Program-made: the position numbers and the translations under genes | From: Thereva unica | Lineage: Eukaryota; Arthropoda; Insecta; Diptera; Therevidae | Assembly: GCA_949987705.1 (NCBI GenBank) | Contig: OX465282.1 | Span: 86,044,070 to 86,108,069 of the forward strand | Reading direction: 5' to 3' | Length of the DNA: 64,000 bases | Notes under the pieces: generated by a model | The model's database searches: none | What the model saw: the letters and a program-made list of their open reading frames with translations, nothing else | What the model was told of the DNA's origin: nothing | In this document: positions 32,686-44,200 of the stretch, piece by piece | Numbering within the stretch: the first letter of the stretch is position 1 | How the letters are laid out: each line of letters begins with the position of its first letter

Positions 32686-32957
32686 TACATTTGCTTTATT
32701 ACCCTGCGTGATATATATAACGGCAGTTTTCTAATTGTTTTGTTGTTATAGACAATATTCACCTTGGTCGAGCCTAAAATTGGAATTGGATTATTGTTAT
32801 AATCAAAAAGACTCAAACCTGACTCTAGTATGTCTGGTAGTTTGTGACCCCAAATGTGTTTTGCATTTGTTTCTGACATAAGCGTGTAATTGGAGCCAGA
32901 ATCTACTTCAAAATCACATTGTTGTCCATTTATTATTATGGTGGCAGTTTTCTTCAA
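32646..32957 (-). pseudogene. Aspartic protease of Mag-like element
   Basis: The active-site region reads FEVDSGSNYTLM (DSG), followed by KLPLYI. It cleaves the gag-pol polyprotein in the particle. About 104 codons, then a shift into the RT frame. It starts in a different frame from gag, as expected for gag-pol frameshifting. Confidence 0.8.
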
Positions 32958-32979
32958 GCTGTTTACTTTTTGAATTAGA

Positions 32980-33866
32980 TTAATTTGTTTTTTTCCGCGG
33001 CATCTTTTTATTAAAATCTCCGTAATTTCTGGTTATTTTTGACGTACAAACTCTCATTATATGACCTATACGACCGCACTTAATACACTTAGCAGTACGA
33101 AATGGACGAACTGCTCTGTTATGATAGTTACCACATCCATGACAGCTAACCATCTTTTCACTTGTATTAGAATTGGTATTCATATTGCCTCGAGGTTGCC
33201 TTGGTATACGTGTATTTGTTGAATGTACATATATTGGAGCTGTACTCTCTCTTATAAGTAGTTGATTTTTTGCAGCAGTTTCAGCAGCGATGGCTCTTTC
33301 TTGCACTATTATCAGTGTAAGTGACCTTTCAGCTAAGAGTGATTGTTGTAAATGTGTGTTTCTTAAACCACACACAAGTCTGTCGCGCAGCATTCGGTCG
33401 ATAAAGGCGCCATCAAAATTACAATCGATGATGAGATGTCGGAGTTCCGCAATGTATTCAGCAACTGTTTCAGTTGGTCCTTGATCCCTTTTAAAAAACT
33501 TGAAAAATGCTGCAATTTCATACGGAGTTGGAGTAAAATGCTTGGTTAACTCATCAATTATGGCATTGTACTTTACTGATTCTATTTTTTTTTCGGTGAA
33601 ATTAGAGATTCAACTAGCTCGAAACATTGAGCTCCACTGATTGTAAGGAATGTGGCCTTTTGTATATTCTCATCAGTTATGCCGTTAGCTACTAAATACA
33701 TTTGAAAACGTTTTTTATACGAACCCCATCCTGATGGATTTGTAATGTCGAATGCCTCTATTGCTCCGATCGCTGCCATTACTATACTTTTAGAATCAGC
33801 CCCTGTTGTATCCTCTTGAGTCCCAATTTTAATTCCGTTAACCTCAACCTTCTCTTCCCCTAACAT
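32980..33866 (-). pseudogene. Gag of Mag-like element, one frameshift
   Basis: The N-terminal part 33,866-33,582 starts at an ATG and reads NPSGWGSYKKRFQMYLVANG. A run of T (A on the minus strand) at about 33,583-33,592 shifts the frame. The rest is open to 32,980 with the capsid-like region (ETVAEYIAELRHLIIDCNF, MLRDRLVCGL) and two zinc knuckles at CHGCGNYHN and CIKCGRIGH. A homopolymer change could be a real mutation or a sequencing error. Confidence 0.85.
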
Positions 33867-33972
33867 GTATGAAAATTCAAAAACCTTAAGTAATTTATTT
33901 TACGCCGTCTGTTTCAATAGTAATACGAATATCTGTAATTCAATATCTCGGTGTAATCCTATTCTCAAAGTA

Positions 33973-33990
33973 ATCCCATCCTCGTCGCCA
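33973..33990 (-). promoter_or_regulatory. Primer binding site, matches 3' end of tRNA-Ser(GCU)
   Basis: The minus strand reads TGGCGACGAGGATGGGAT one base after the 5' LTR. Its complement ends ...CCCATCCTCGTCGCCA, the 3' end of insect tRNA-Ser(GCU) plus CCA, as I recall that tRNA. This would prime minus-strand synthesis. Confidence 0.75.
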
Positions 33991-33991
33991 G

Positions 33992-34234
33992 TAAAAAGTA
34001 TTGCTGAGTAACTTTAAATAAAACACTGCGGGGTATAATTAAGAAGAACAACTTTAATGCTAACGTTACAAATTCTAAAACGAGACTGCTTTTATTCTTC
34101 ATCGTTGATAAAAACCTAAAATTGTACAACGGTACTTAATACATAATTCCGCAATCCATACAAGTAAAGTGAACAATTCATATGATTACTTGTAAGGAGT
34201 TACCAGATTTATAGTTACTTATTTATACATAACA
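33992..34234 (-). repeat. 5' LTR of Mag-like element
   Basis: 243 bp. On the minus strand it starts TGTTATGTATAAATAAG and ends CAATACTTTTTA. It is near-identical to the 3' LTR. Confidence 0.9.
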
Positions 34235-34239
34235 GCGCC

Positions 34240-34960
34240 CTGAGTTTGAGTCTGTAGATGAAGACTTGTAGGCGCCCTGTGATAAATTGGGTGACTTTCC
34301 ATGTTTCCCAACCGTACAAAATTAGTGCACGCTGTGATATCTCCCTTGTTATGTATCGGGCAAAGGATGCCTCTTCTCCAGTCTTCTGGCATCACTTCCT
34401 GCTCCCATACTTGCACAATTTATTTATGAATCGGTTGGTGTAATGTAGGCCCTTCATATTTAACCAGCTACGCTTGGATGCCGTCTCCACCCGAGGCCTT
34501 GTTACCGGGTTATGGCTCTGCTGTTCAGTGGCGGCAGCATAGCATTATCATCAGATATTGCTGGAGCTCCGAATCCTCAGTTAGCTCGCTATTTAGCAAT
34601 TTATGAATGTGCTCTTCCCATCGCTCCAAGATGCTTTGGTGATCAGAATCCCTTCTTTGTCCTTGCAATATGTGCAACGTGGTGTGAATTGCGCCATACT
34701 GCGAACTCTTCGGTAGAACTCCCGCGCCTGGTGCGGCCGTCGCTCTCTGTGCTGTTCTAGTTCTTTTTTCGTCTGGGAACTCTCTTTTCTTCTTTTCTGA
34801 GCTCTTTATATTTCTCTTCGCGTGTCCGTGTTCTCTGAGACTACTGCATTGCTCGGTACGCAGCATTCTTACGCTCAGTTGCCAGCTTGCATTCATTTAT
34901 CGATCCAGTTCCGATCTCTACGACTTCTGCCTAGGATGGAATCAGTACTTTGTGCAGCTC
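34240..34960 (-). pseudogene. LINE family C, linker and RT start, upstream half of split copy
   Basis: On the minus strand the linker region (RNIKSSEKKKREFPDEKRTR, ILERWEEHIHKLLN) leads into NKASGGDGIQAW (about 34,500) and EQEVMPEDWRRGILCPIHNKGD (34,405-34,340), typical RT fingers. The copy is interrupted by the Mag-like element and resumes at 29,664. A stretch of about 37 bp ('tctgtagatgaagacttgtaggcgcc') occurs on both sides of the insertion, a tandem duplication in the target LINE in addition to the 5-bp duplication. Confidence 0.7.
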
Positions 34961-35150
34961 TGCTACCGATGACAAATTAACAAATTAAGACCGACGTTGA
35001 AATACTAACATGATTAATTGTGCCTAAGAGATAATATGGCTAATAGTAAAATATTTAATGATTTAAGGAATAAAAATATGCTTTTTATGTACATTAAAAA
35101 CGACTTTAAATCTTTAATGTTTATAATATGAAAAAAGTAATAGTAATCCC

Positions 35151-35209
35151 TTAACCTCTAAAATCCGGATCATTGTGATCATCATCATCTTCTTCATCAT
35201 CATCATCAT
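35151..35209 (-). CDS. SA: SA last exon with stop codon
   Basis: The acceptor is 'aatttatag'. It encodes an acidic run from (GAT)n/(GAA)n codons, then HNDPDFRG and TAA (35,153-35,151). The (ATC)n tract on the plus strand is a coding microsatellite that may vary in length. No AATAAA is seen just downstream; ATTAAA occurs near 35,125 on the minus strand. Confidence 0.82.
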
Positions 35210-38200
35210 CTATAAATTAAAAATAAATTAGTGCATACATAGTTTAAGTTAAAACAAATAACTTACCATGATCTCTTCTTCGTCTAACATAAGCCTTTTT
35301 CGATTGTACTTGAGGTTGATCTGAATCCCCATGTAATAATGAATTTCTATATGCAAATAACGGTTGCCATTCCTCACTTCTACTTGACGGCATACCTGGT
35401 GATATACGACGATCTAAGAAGCTTAGAACAACCTTCTTATCCTGTTTAATAAGCTTATTGGTAAACTCATTAAGAATTTCAAGAAATGCTAATCGCGCCG
35501 GTGCCCCTGAAGGATCATCGGGCTGCTCAGTTACCGCAAATAGGATACCAGCCCGATGTAATGCAATAACAGGCTCCCGATTCTTTACAGCATCAAGACC
35601 AAACGAAAGTGCAAAGCGCTTTGCAAGCTCCTTTAACTCAATGAATTCTTGTGAATTTCTTGAGACAACACCGTCAGACATTTGTTGCAATTCTTTAAAA
35701 ACTCCCACAAGGCTAAGACATATCGTCATAGAGAAATTGATCTTATTAATTTCACGAGCTTTGCCCAAAGTTGTTTTGATGATGTCACCATACTCATTAT
35801 AGCACTGTTGAAATGAAAAATAATTTAGTTAATTCTCAAATTTTGATTTTCAAAAGAAGGTCCTTACCCTGACGTAATGTTTGAATACATCAGCTGCTGA
35901 TTTTGTTGGAATAATATTGTAAACTATTAATTTACAATAACCAGCAAGGAAATTCCTTTTCTTGTGGAGCTCTTCAATTCTAGTTTCATCATGTCCCTCT
36001 GTGCGTATATGTAACAAATTGTAGCTATTTAGTTTTGTAAATTGAATCAGAACAATGATTATATTTTATAACTAGTAAAAGCACGCGTACGTTGCAACGC
36101 CTTTTAATAAAAAAAAATGAGTGTGCTTAAGACCACACTTTAGAAGTAAAACTTTTGTGCCCAAAGGCTAGTAATATGCAATAGATATAGTGGAAAGTCT
36201 GTCGGATCTATAGTACGCTTGAGAAAATTCAGGCCAACGACAGATGCAGGAAGAATAGTGACGAATCTACTGACGGACTTGATACAAATACTATTTGAAA
36301 ATATTTATGAATTCCTATTTTCATTAAAACCTAAAAGTAACCGAGTAAAAATAATTTTTATTGTCTAATTTTCTTAAAAGCATACACGCGGTGCACCTAG
36401 TACGTATAGCATATAAGTGCGCATCCCACACGGATATGCACGCTTCCGCCACAGGCATGGATACTACCGCCACAGGCACGAAAATCTAAACATTCGCCTC
36501 ATGGAAGTAAGCTGGTGACATATGCAAGCGTACATGCATTGCATTCAGAAGTTCATAAATTTGCATGGTTTTTTTCCGTCCCGGCTTTCACACATAGCTC
36601 GAAAATCTAAGTAACGAGTGCATGTGTTTGTTGTGCATACTTGTGTGTGCTATTTCGAATGCGGCATTACAGGAAAAGTTAAAAGTAGTCCGACCTTTGC
36701 CTGGCATGCATTCCATTCATGGAACATACCGTCAGGTCGCATTTGAATACACACACTTCTATATTATTAATCAACGAATTGAACGCATGTACGCTTGAAT
36801 ATGTCACTAGCTGTATGCATACTCCGCTTGCTACATTCATGATCATTAATAATTGAATCCGCATCGGCATAGACTATTCCAAACCCAAGTATTGTTTTAC
36901 CAAGCAGTCCGCCAACCACATCCAATGAAGCTTTACCTACGCGAGCCGCTTTACCTACGCGAACGAGAGTCAGTCTACTTGAGTATGGTATTGTCACCCT
37001 TTATGGCCACCTAGCCAATTACCTGATTTCTTCGTCCCATACAATCTTTTAGGGAGCCAATTAATTTTAAAGGGAGCAGAAAGAAATGCAAAACACAATC
37101 AACCTTTTTACAAATTCTTCTTTCTAGGCGTAGTTGAAAATAATTTAATTTAGCTGATTAAACCGAATTTGAAGCATAAAGCTGAAAAAACATTTTTTTC
37201 AAACCTTTATATTTTCTGACGATGTAGGAATAGTTTCAGCCCTTTACTATTATCCCTTATCATAACATTTCCTTTGTTATAAATCAACCACTTTTGAATA
37301 TAAATATTGCAAAAAATGTATTTTATTGGATTGTTTTTTATTGTAATTAAAATTATCGCGAAAATCGTTAAAAAAGGGAGTTTTTAAGCATATTTAAAGG
37401 TGACATGCATATTTTAAGACTGTGGAACCCCGATTTTCGTAATCAGCGACCCAAAAAACATATCAGGAACGATTTTCACAACAGTGTAATGTTTTGACAT
37501 AAACGATTCGTCGATTTGTGCAAGTTAAAAAAATTGTAATTTAAAAAGGGGAAAGGTCCAGCACATCTCACCAAAGGGGAAGTGGGTGCCAATTTAAAAC
37601 AAGAGCACCTCACACATTTAATTCACCACTCCCTTTTGGTATTATAAGCACCCAAACCACTGGACATACGGTTTTAACAGCTTCGATTTTATCAATTGAA
37701 GCGTGCAAAAAGTATTTTATATTGGAAACAATAACAAAATAAACGTAGGAGAGATGTATTGTTCATTTTTTCTTTCATTTTTTCATATTTGTTTACATCG
37801 TTTGGCATTTTAAGAAAGTCTCAAGTCTTTATACCGTAACTTCCCGACAGTGCTACATGTTTGGCCACGCCAAAAGCAGATCCATTTGCTCAGGCTGCGC
37901 CGAAAATTCTTGTTGTATATGCCGCTTCCAACATGTCAGTCAACTCCAAAGTGTCCGCGGCATAAGCCTGGCCAGTGACCAAACACAAGAAAAATCTCAA
38001 ATAATTCACCTCTACATTATGGTGAATTTGTATTCCTATAATGAGATACAGCAAAGTCTGGGCGACAACGTAGCTAACATGCCAGAAAGTCTATGCTGTA
38101 AGGCAGAGTGTATTTTAACTGTTGCACACACAGCCCCGAGTTTCTTGGTCCTTGTACCCCGTCCGCCCTTTTCCCATCGTTATACGAAAGTTCTGACGAT

Positions 38201-41200
38201 TTTTCATGTATGAGAGCGTTACGCGAATGAAATTGATTCACTCTCATGTAATTTTTTCTAAGCAAACGTCCCTAAAGAAGTTTTACTTCAAAAAAGGTAT
38301 AATGAAACAAAGAGAAAATCTGCAAAACCTGATTTTGGATTCGATTCAAGAGTTCAACCACGAGGCTCACTGCCTCCTTTTCATGCTTCTTCCAGACTAG
38401 CCTTAACCTAACATATCCATTTTTCATCTTCACGCTTTTTTTATTGTGGAAGACAGGCTCAGGAAAAGCCCTTTATACTGTACCTGTACCCTTTATACAA
38501 TCTATTTTCTTCGTATAGAGTGCAATGTCCATCGGCAGCTCTAGTCGGGAAGAAAGGAACTGCGATACTTTTATTTCACCTACTCTCAACCATTATTATC
38601 GCGAATCTGGCATCGGGAAACAACTCGTTGGAAACAATAGTTGAATATTATCTCCCAACTGATGACATGCACTTTGGTGGAGCGGGGAAGGACTAAGGAA
38701 GGCTATGACAGGAGAAATCAGGAATATAAAGAGGGAAGAAGAAAGAAGTAAAGTTATGTAGGTGGAAAAGTGAAAAAGGCGAAGGATCGTGGCGCTGCGG
38801 GATTCGAACCCGGGACCTCTGGGATGGTAGCCAGGCGCTTTACTCCCTTTCGCCATTTCAATATGGCATGGACAGTGTAGAACTTGAAACTTGGCCATTT
38901 TTAATTGCAGATCTTATGGCAAACTCGATGGAAAGCCATTATGGCCGGCGATCAAATCTGCCATGAATTTGGCCATAATTTGACGTTTGTTCAAACAAAT
39001 ATTACGGATTGTTTTAAATTTAGTTGTTTTATGTAATTTTAGTAGTACCCGTTTTTTATAATTATGAAAAATTGTTTGATTTGGTAACATTTGTGAAGAT
39101 ATGCCATTTTTTTAAATGAAAACTCTGCAATGAAATGCCCACCACCATAACATTTGACAGTTCAAGGCATAATATATGGCCATCGTGGTGATAGCAAAAA
39201 ATATGGAATGTATAGACGCAATATTATAATCAGGAGGAGTAATATTATCAGGAGGAATTTCTAGATATATTTGGAAAAAAATTGTTCTAGAGAGGGAGGA
39301 TATTTCTACTATCCACTATGATCCAGGGTATTTATAAAAAAATAAACTTGTGTGACTTAGAAGATACGAGTATGTGGGATCTACGCACGAAAAATACCAA
39401 TATTCTTCGATTTGTAGCATTTTGAGATTTACAATGTTTCTTTTTTGTTTTTTATGAGTTATTTTATTCTTGGAGTCAATTTTTTACTATAATCTTTACT
39501 GTACACCGAATCCTATTTCAGATAACATCATCTTAAGATTTTGAGTAAAATAACTCGATACGAAAAAAATAGATTGTCGACAGTACAAGGGGCCCTTCCC
39601 TAAACCTCTTGTCTATCACATAAAAAAACTTTTCTTTTTTCTTGTCTTCCCTCTTTACAAAAATTTTCTGCTTTTTCTCCTACCATCGCCTCTAACAGTG
39701 TTGCCAGATCATTATTGCGGCTCTCCTGTGTGCCCTACTAATAGCTCTATATTCCCCTATAACTCGATACTTCTCCCCTAAATTTTTGAAACGTTTACTT
39801 ACTAACCCATATAAGTCGTGATGGGCCATGACCCATATTATTAGTTGAAGCTACTCCAGCCCCTATTGTGGCGTGGATGATCTACGCTGATGTGCATCCA
39901 AATGCGCTTCGTCCGCACCGCACGTTTTTTCTTTGTTTTTCCGTGACATTCCGTCCACTTGATTGCGGCTACCACTCCGTTCGTCTCATGAAAAGTTTAT
40001 GGAAATGTCGAATTTCCAATCTTTAAAAACGGACGGAACGGATTGGTTCTATTTTCCGATTTTTTCTGTATTCGATTTGCCAACTGTAAACGAAAAAGAA
40101 GAAAATTTTTGCTGCGCTGCCTGCTCCCACAAATTTGAAAAAACGAGAATTCTCAAGCCAGAGCAGAGCAATTGAGAGCAGAAAAGAGCTACATATCAAA
40201 AAGACTCAATGAACGCAAATTGCTATCATCGAATACACCACATCTCTTGAAACTGGTCACTTGATTTGGAAAAGGCCCATTCAAACGTCTAATCTAGTGA
40301 CCAGTGCTAAACATGTACATATAGATTTTTCAATCATATTTTGATATTTTTTTCGTGGATGCCGACAACAAAATCACTTTTGAAAACATTTCTGAAGGAT
40401 CGTAATCATTGTCAATATACCGATTTATACTACACTTATTTTATTTGGGATTTGGGGATAAACTCACGTATTAACGGTATGCCATTCAAAATTGTGAGCT
40501 TTACCCACACAAACTTAATGGAATATGTATACAAAAACTGTTTATTTTAAATCTTACGCAAACGTCAGAATTAATTTTTGAATATTTGAGAAAGTATTTT
40601 GAATGCCTTATTTAGTGTTATGGGCTTTATATTTTTTCCAAATACAATTTGTGCAGTTTTAAAATGTGCTGTTTCTATTTGAAATAAGTTGCTATGTACT
40701 CAAAGAACATTGGTTGCTCATGGCAAAGAGTAGCATAATGGCAGAAAATTCTATGTATTATTTAGACATGCTGGCCTTTTATTTTATGCTTTTTCAGGTC
40801 ACAAGTGCTTAACAAATTAAACTGTATATAATATGCCTGAATATACGATAAGGGGGATGATACACGGGTCAACATGTTGATCAACACGAGCTTTTTCTGC
40901 GCAGTTCGTAGGCCAAGGGAAGGGTAAGGGTGAAGTGTGCGGTGTTGACTGAAACTAGAAACGATTTCTATTTTTCCTCCAGTTGCTTGAAAAATGTTTA
41001 TGTATGCGTAACTGTCAAGCGATTCTGGGTGAAAATAATTTGGAATGCACACCCACACATATGAAATCGCAATGTTATTATACAGAGTGTTGAGTGTAGC
41101 GTGTTGAGTTGTGTATCACCTCTGGTCAACAAACTGACTGAACTCCCAAACCAGTCAGAAGAACTGTATGGCATTATGCGAAGGCCAATTGGCTGGGGCT

Positions 41201-44200
41201 TACTAATTTTTTCCAATCTACTGACGGGAACCAGTGTTTCCGTAATAAAAACGTCAACTCTGCCGCTATCCGTATCACTAGAATCATACAGGCAGGAATG
41301 CATTTGTTCATTCCTCATTCTACTAAATCTGTGAAGGCTACGCCCAACAACAGATGGTTTAACCTGGAGTGTATGAATTTAATCAGAAATAAAGAAGCCG
41401 CCTTTCGAGCTTACAAGAGCTTCCCGAGTGAATCGCTCCGTGCAGAGTATATAAAACTAAGAAATTCCTGTAAAGTCACCATCAGGAATGTCAAAAATTC
41501 ATTTGACAGCAAGTTGAGAAGTAACTCTTTAATGCAACCTTTGGTAGCAAAAACTTCTGGTCCTTGGTAAGTTCCATCAAGAAGAATTTCACCACCTCCA
41601 CAACTCCTTCATTCATCTACGATGAAAAGGTGATAACAGACAGAAAATCCAAGGCCGATTTATTAGCATCTCTGTTTGCTTCAAATTCTTCTCTACCCCA
41701 AAATGATGCGCTACCCCCGGTCCTCGAGCACAGCGCTCATTTAATGGACAGGGTTTTCTTCAGGACTCGTGAGGTGTACAGGTTCCTGAAGGACCTCGAT
41801 GTCAACAAATCCACTGGACCCGATAATATACCCCCTATATTCTTAAAACAATGCGCCTCACCTTTGGCTAGACCTCTGCGCAAACTTTTTGCCCTATCAT
41901 ACTCTTCCCGAGTTTACCCAGATTCTTGGAAACTTGCTCATGTGCAGCCAATACCGAAAAAAGGCAACTCCAGCCTTCCCTCCAACTACCGCCCAATAGC
42001 AATCACTTCTATCCTCTCCAAAACCATGGAGACGATAATTAACAAGAAGTTTATGGGATATCTAGAATCTAACCAACTTATAAACGACAAACAATACGGC
42101 TTCCGACAAAAAAGATCCACTGGTGATCTTTTAGTTTGCCTTACAGAACACCTCAACCGAAGTTTGCATGGATCTGGTGAATCTAGTTTGGTTGCTTTGG
42201 ATATCTACAAGGCTTTTGATAGAGTATGGCACTCAGCCTTGTTAGCTAAACTCAAAGCTATTGACTCGCTTCTCTATAAGTGGGTTGAGAGTTTTCTTTC
42301 CGGCCGTTCAATTAAGGTAGTTTTGGATGGCGTCAAATCTAAATCTCACCCTATCTCTGCGGGGGTCTCCCAATTTTATCACCGGCCCTATTTCTTATCT
42401 TTATAAATGACCTACTTTCAATCCCCTCCAATCCACTTCTCAGCTTCGCTGACGACGGTACTCTACGTTACTGGTACAGCTTCGATACAAGACAGACACA
42501 TGCCAGATCCTGTCTTGATGATCGTGAACTAATGTCCAACTCTCTATTTTTTTTTTACAAAGGGTGACTCCTGAGCTTACCACTACCACATAAAAAAAAC
42601 ACCGCACACTTCACCCTAACCCGTCCCTTGGCCTACGAACTGCGCAGAAAAAGCTCGTGTTGATCAACATGTTGACCCGTGTATCATCCCCCATAGTTAG
42701 TGGGATGATACACGAATCGTTTATGCAACACACTGTCAGTTTGTTGAGCGGAGGCAAGACCCTCTCCCCTACAAGCCATGAAGTTTTCTCTTGAACTAAT
42801 ACAACCATAGCTGAAGTCGGTCCACAAAATCTGACATTTGGTTAGAATTTATATGCCACGGAATAGACTCGGGATTGTTTTCGTTATATTTTTGTGGTAA
42901 AAATAATTTGTAATTTATTACTTTAAACTATACATGGATTATCAGTGATTAGTTCTTTAGTGATTTAATAAAAAAAAATTAAAAACAATTAGTGATTTAG
43001 TGAGTTTTAAGTGTGTTAATTGTTGAGGTGATCAATTTATTTTACTTTCGCGGTGTTTTTTTTTTCGTGTTTATTAAGGAAAAATATGCTGATTATTTAA
43101 TTAAAAGTGATTTTAAAGTCATTAAATAATTTATTATGGAATTATTATTAAACATATAAGTGCAGAAAAGTGTGAAAGGAAAAGTGAGTAAGAAAAGTGT
43201 TTTTCTACACCTATATTTTTAATAATAATTTCATAATATATGTATTAATCACTTTAAAATCACTTGTAATTCCATAACTAAACAAAACATTAAATTTTCA
43301 ACATTTTTTTCGTAAATAAACATGAAACAACACCGTGAATGTAAAAAAAGTTGATCGCCTTAACAATTAAAACACTTAAAACACAATTAACAAACAAATT
43401 TTTTTTATTTTTGTTAATGAAATCACTAAAAAACTATTCACTGGTAAATCCAAGTGCAGTTAAAAGTGTTAAAATACAATATTTTATCACTTTTTACTAC
43501 AAAAATATAACAAAATTTTTCCCATACTGCCTCTCTGACATGTTATTCCCGTGACTTTTTGGACCGAGACCAACACCACGAAAAATTCTCCTTCAAGGCC
43601 TGTAGTTGAGAGGATCTTGGCGGAGGTGATACACGACTCAACACGCTACACTCAACACTCTGTATAATAACAATGCGATTTTATAAGTGTGAGTGCGTAT
43701 TTCAAATTATTTCCAACCAGAATCGCTTGACAGTTACGCATACATAAAAGTAACATTTTGCATGCAACTGGAGGAAAAATAGAAATCGTTTCTAGTTTCT
43801 AGTCAACACCGCAAACTTCACCCTTACCCTTCCCTTGGCCTACGAACTGCGCAGAGAAAGCTCGTGTTGATCAACATGTTGACCCGTGTATCATCCCCCT
43901 TAAACGTTTTTGGCGTTAAAACAAACCGTATTCAATTGCATTTAGTCATTATTAGCCGTGTTTTTTTAATGAACTGTATAGCTCTTTTATCGAGTTCATC
44001 AAAAAAATGTCAAGGGAAATTTTATGGAATTCCTATTTCCATGCTTAAAAATTTCAAAATTAAACGGAAGTTAAGTGTTATTTTTTACACTGTAACCCGA
44101 AATCCCCTCTAGAAAATAATAAATATGTTTCTAAAAAATCAATTATTTTTTATAAATTTACTCTCATCACTTTCGTGTTGTTTTTATTTTTAAATTAAGT

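Larger units (their letters stand above)
29670..34234 (-). mobile_element. Mag-like Ty3/gypsy LTR retrotransposon, 4.57 kb, GCGCC target duplication
   Basis: Two LTRs (29,670-29,913 and 33,992-34,234) flank gag, protease, RT, RNase H and integrase in gypsy order on the minus strand, and there is no env. GCGCC flanks the element at 29,665-29,669 and 34,235-34,239. Primer site and polypurine tract are in place. It inserted into a LINE C copy. The two zinc knuckles and the K02A2.6-like integrase place it near the Mag clade (inference). Several frameshifts make it non-autonomous. Confidence 0.9.

Noticed and set aside
25801..36108. Giant Maverick/Polinton-type element bounded by the inverted arms
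   Set aside because: The loop contains host exons and unrelated retroelements, and no DNA polymerase B, packaging ATPase or capsid frames.
37857..38213. 118-codon frame in the right inverted arm
   Set aside because: The other arm lacks about 220 bp and does not preserve this frame. It is repeat sequence.
38787..38853. Possible tRNA gene on the minus strand
   Set aside because: Same SINE family. No acceptor-stem pairing that I could build.
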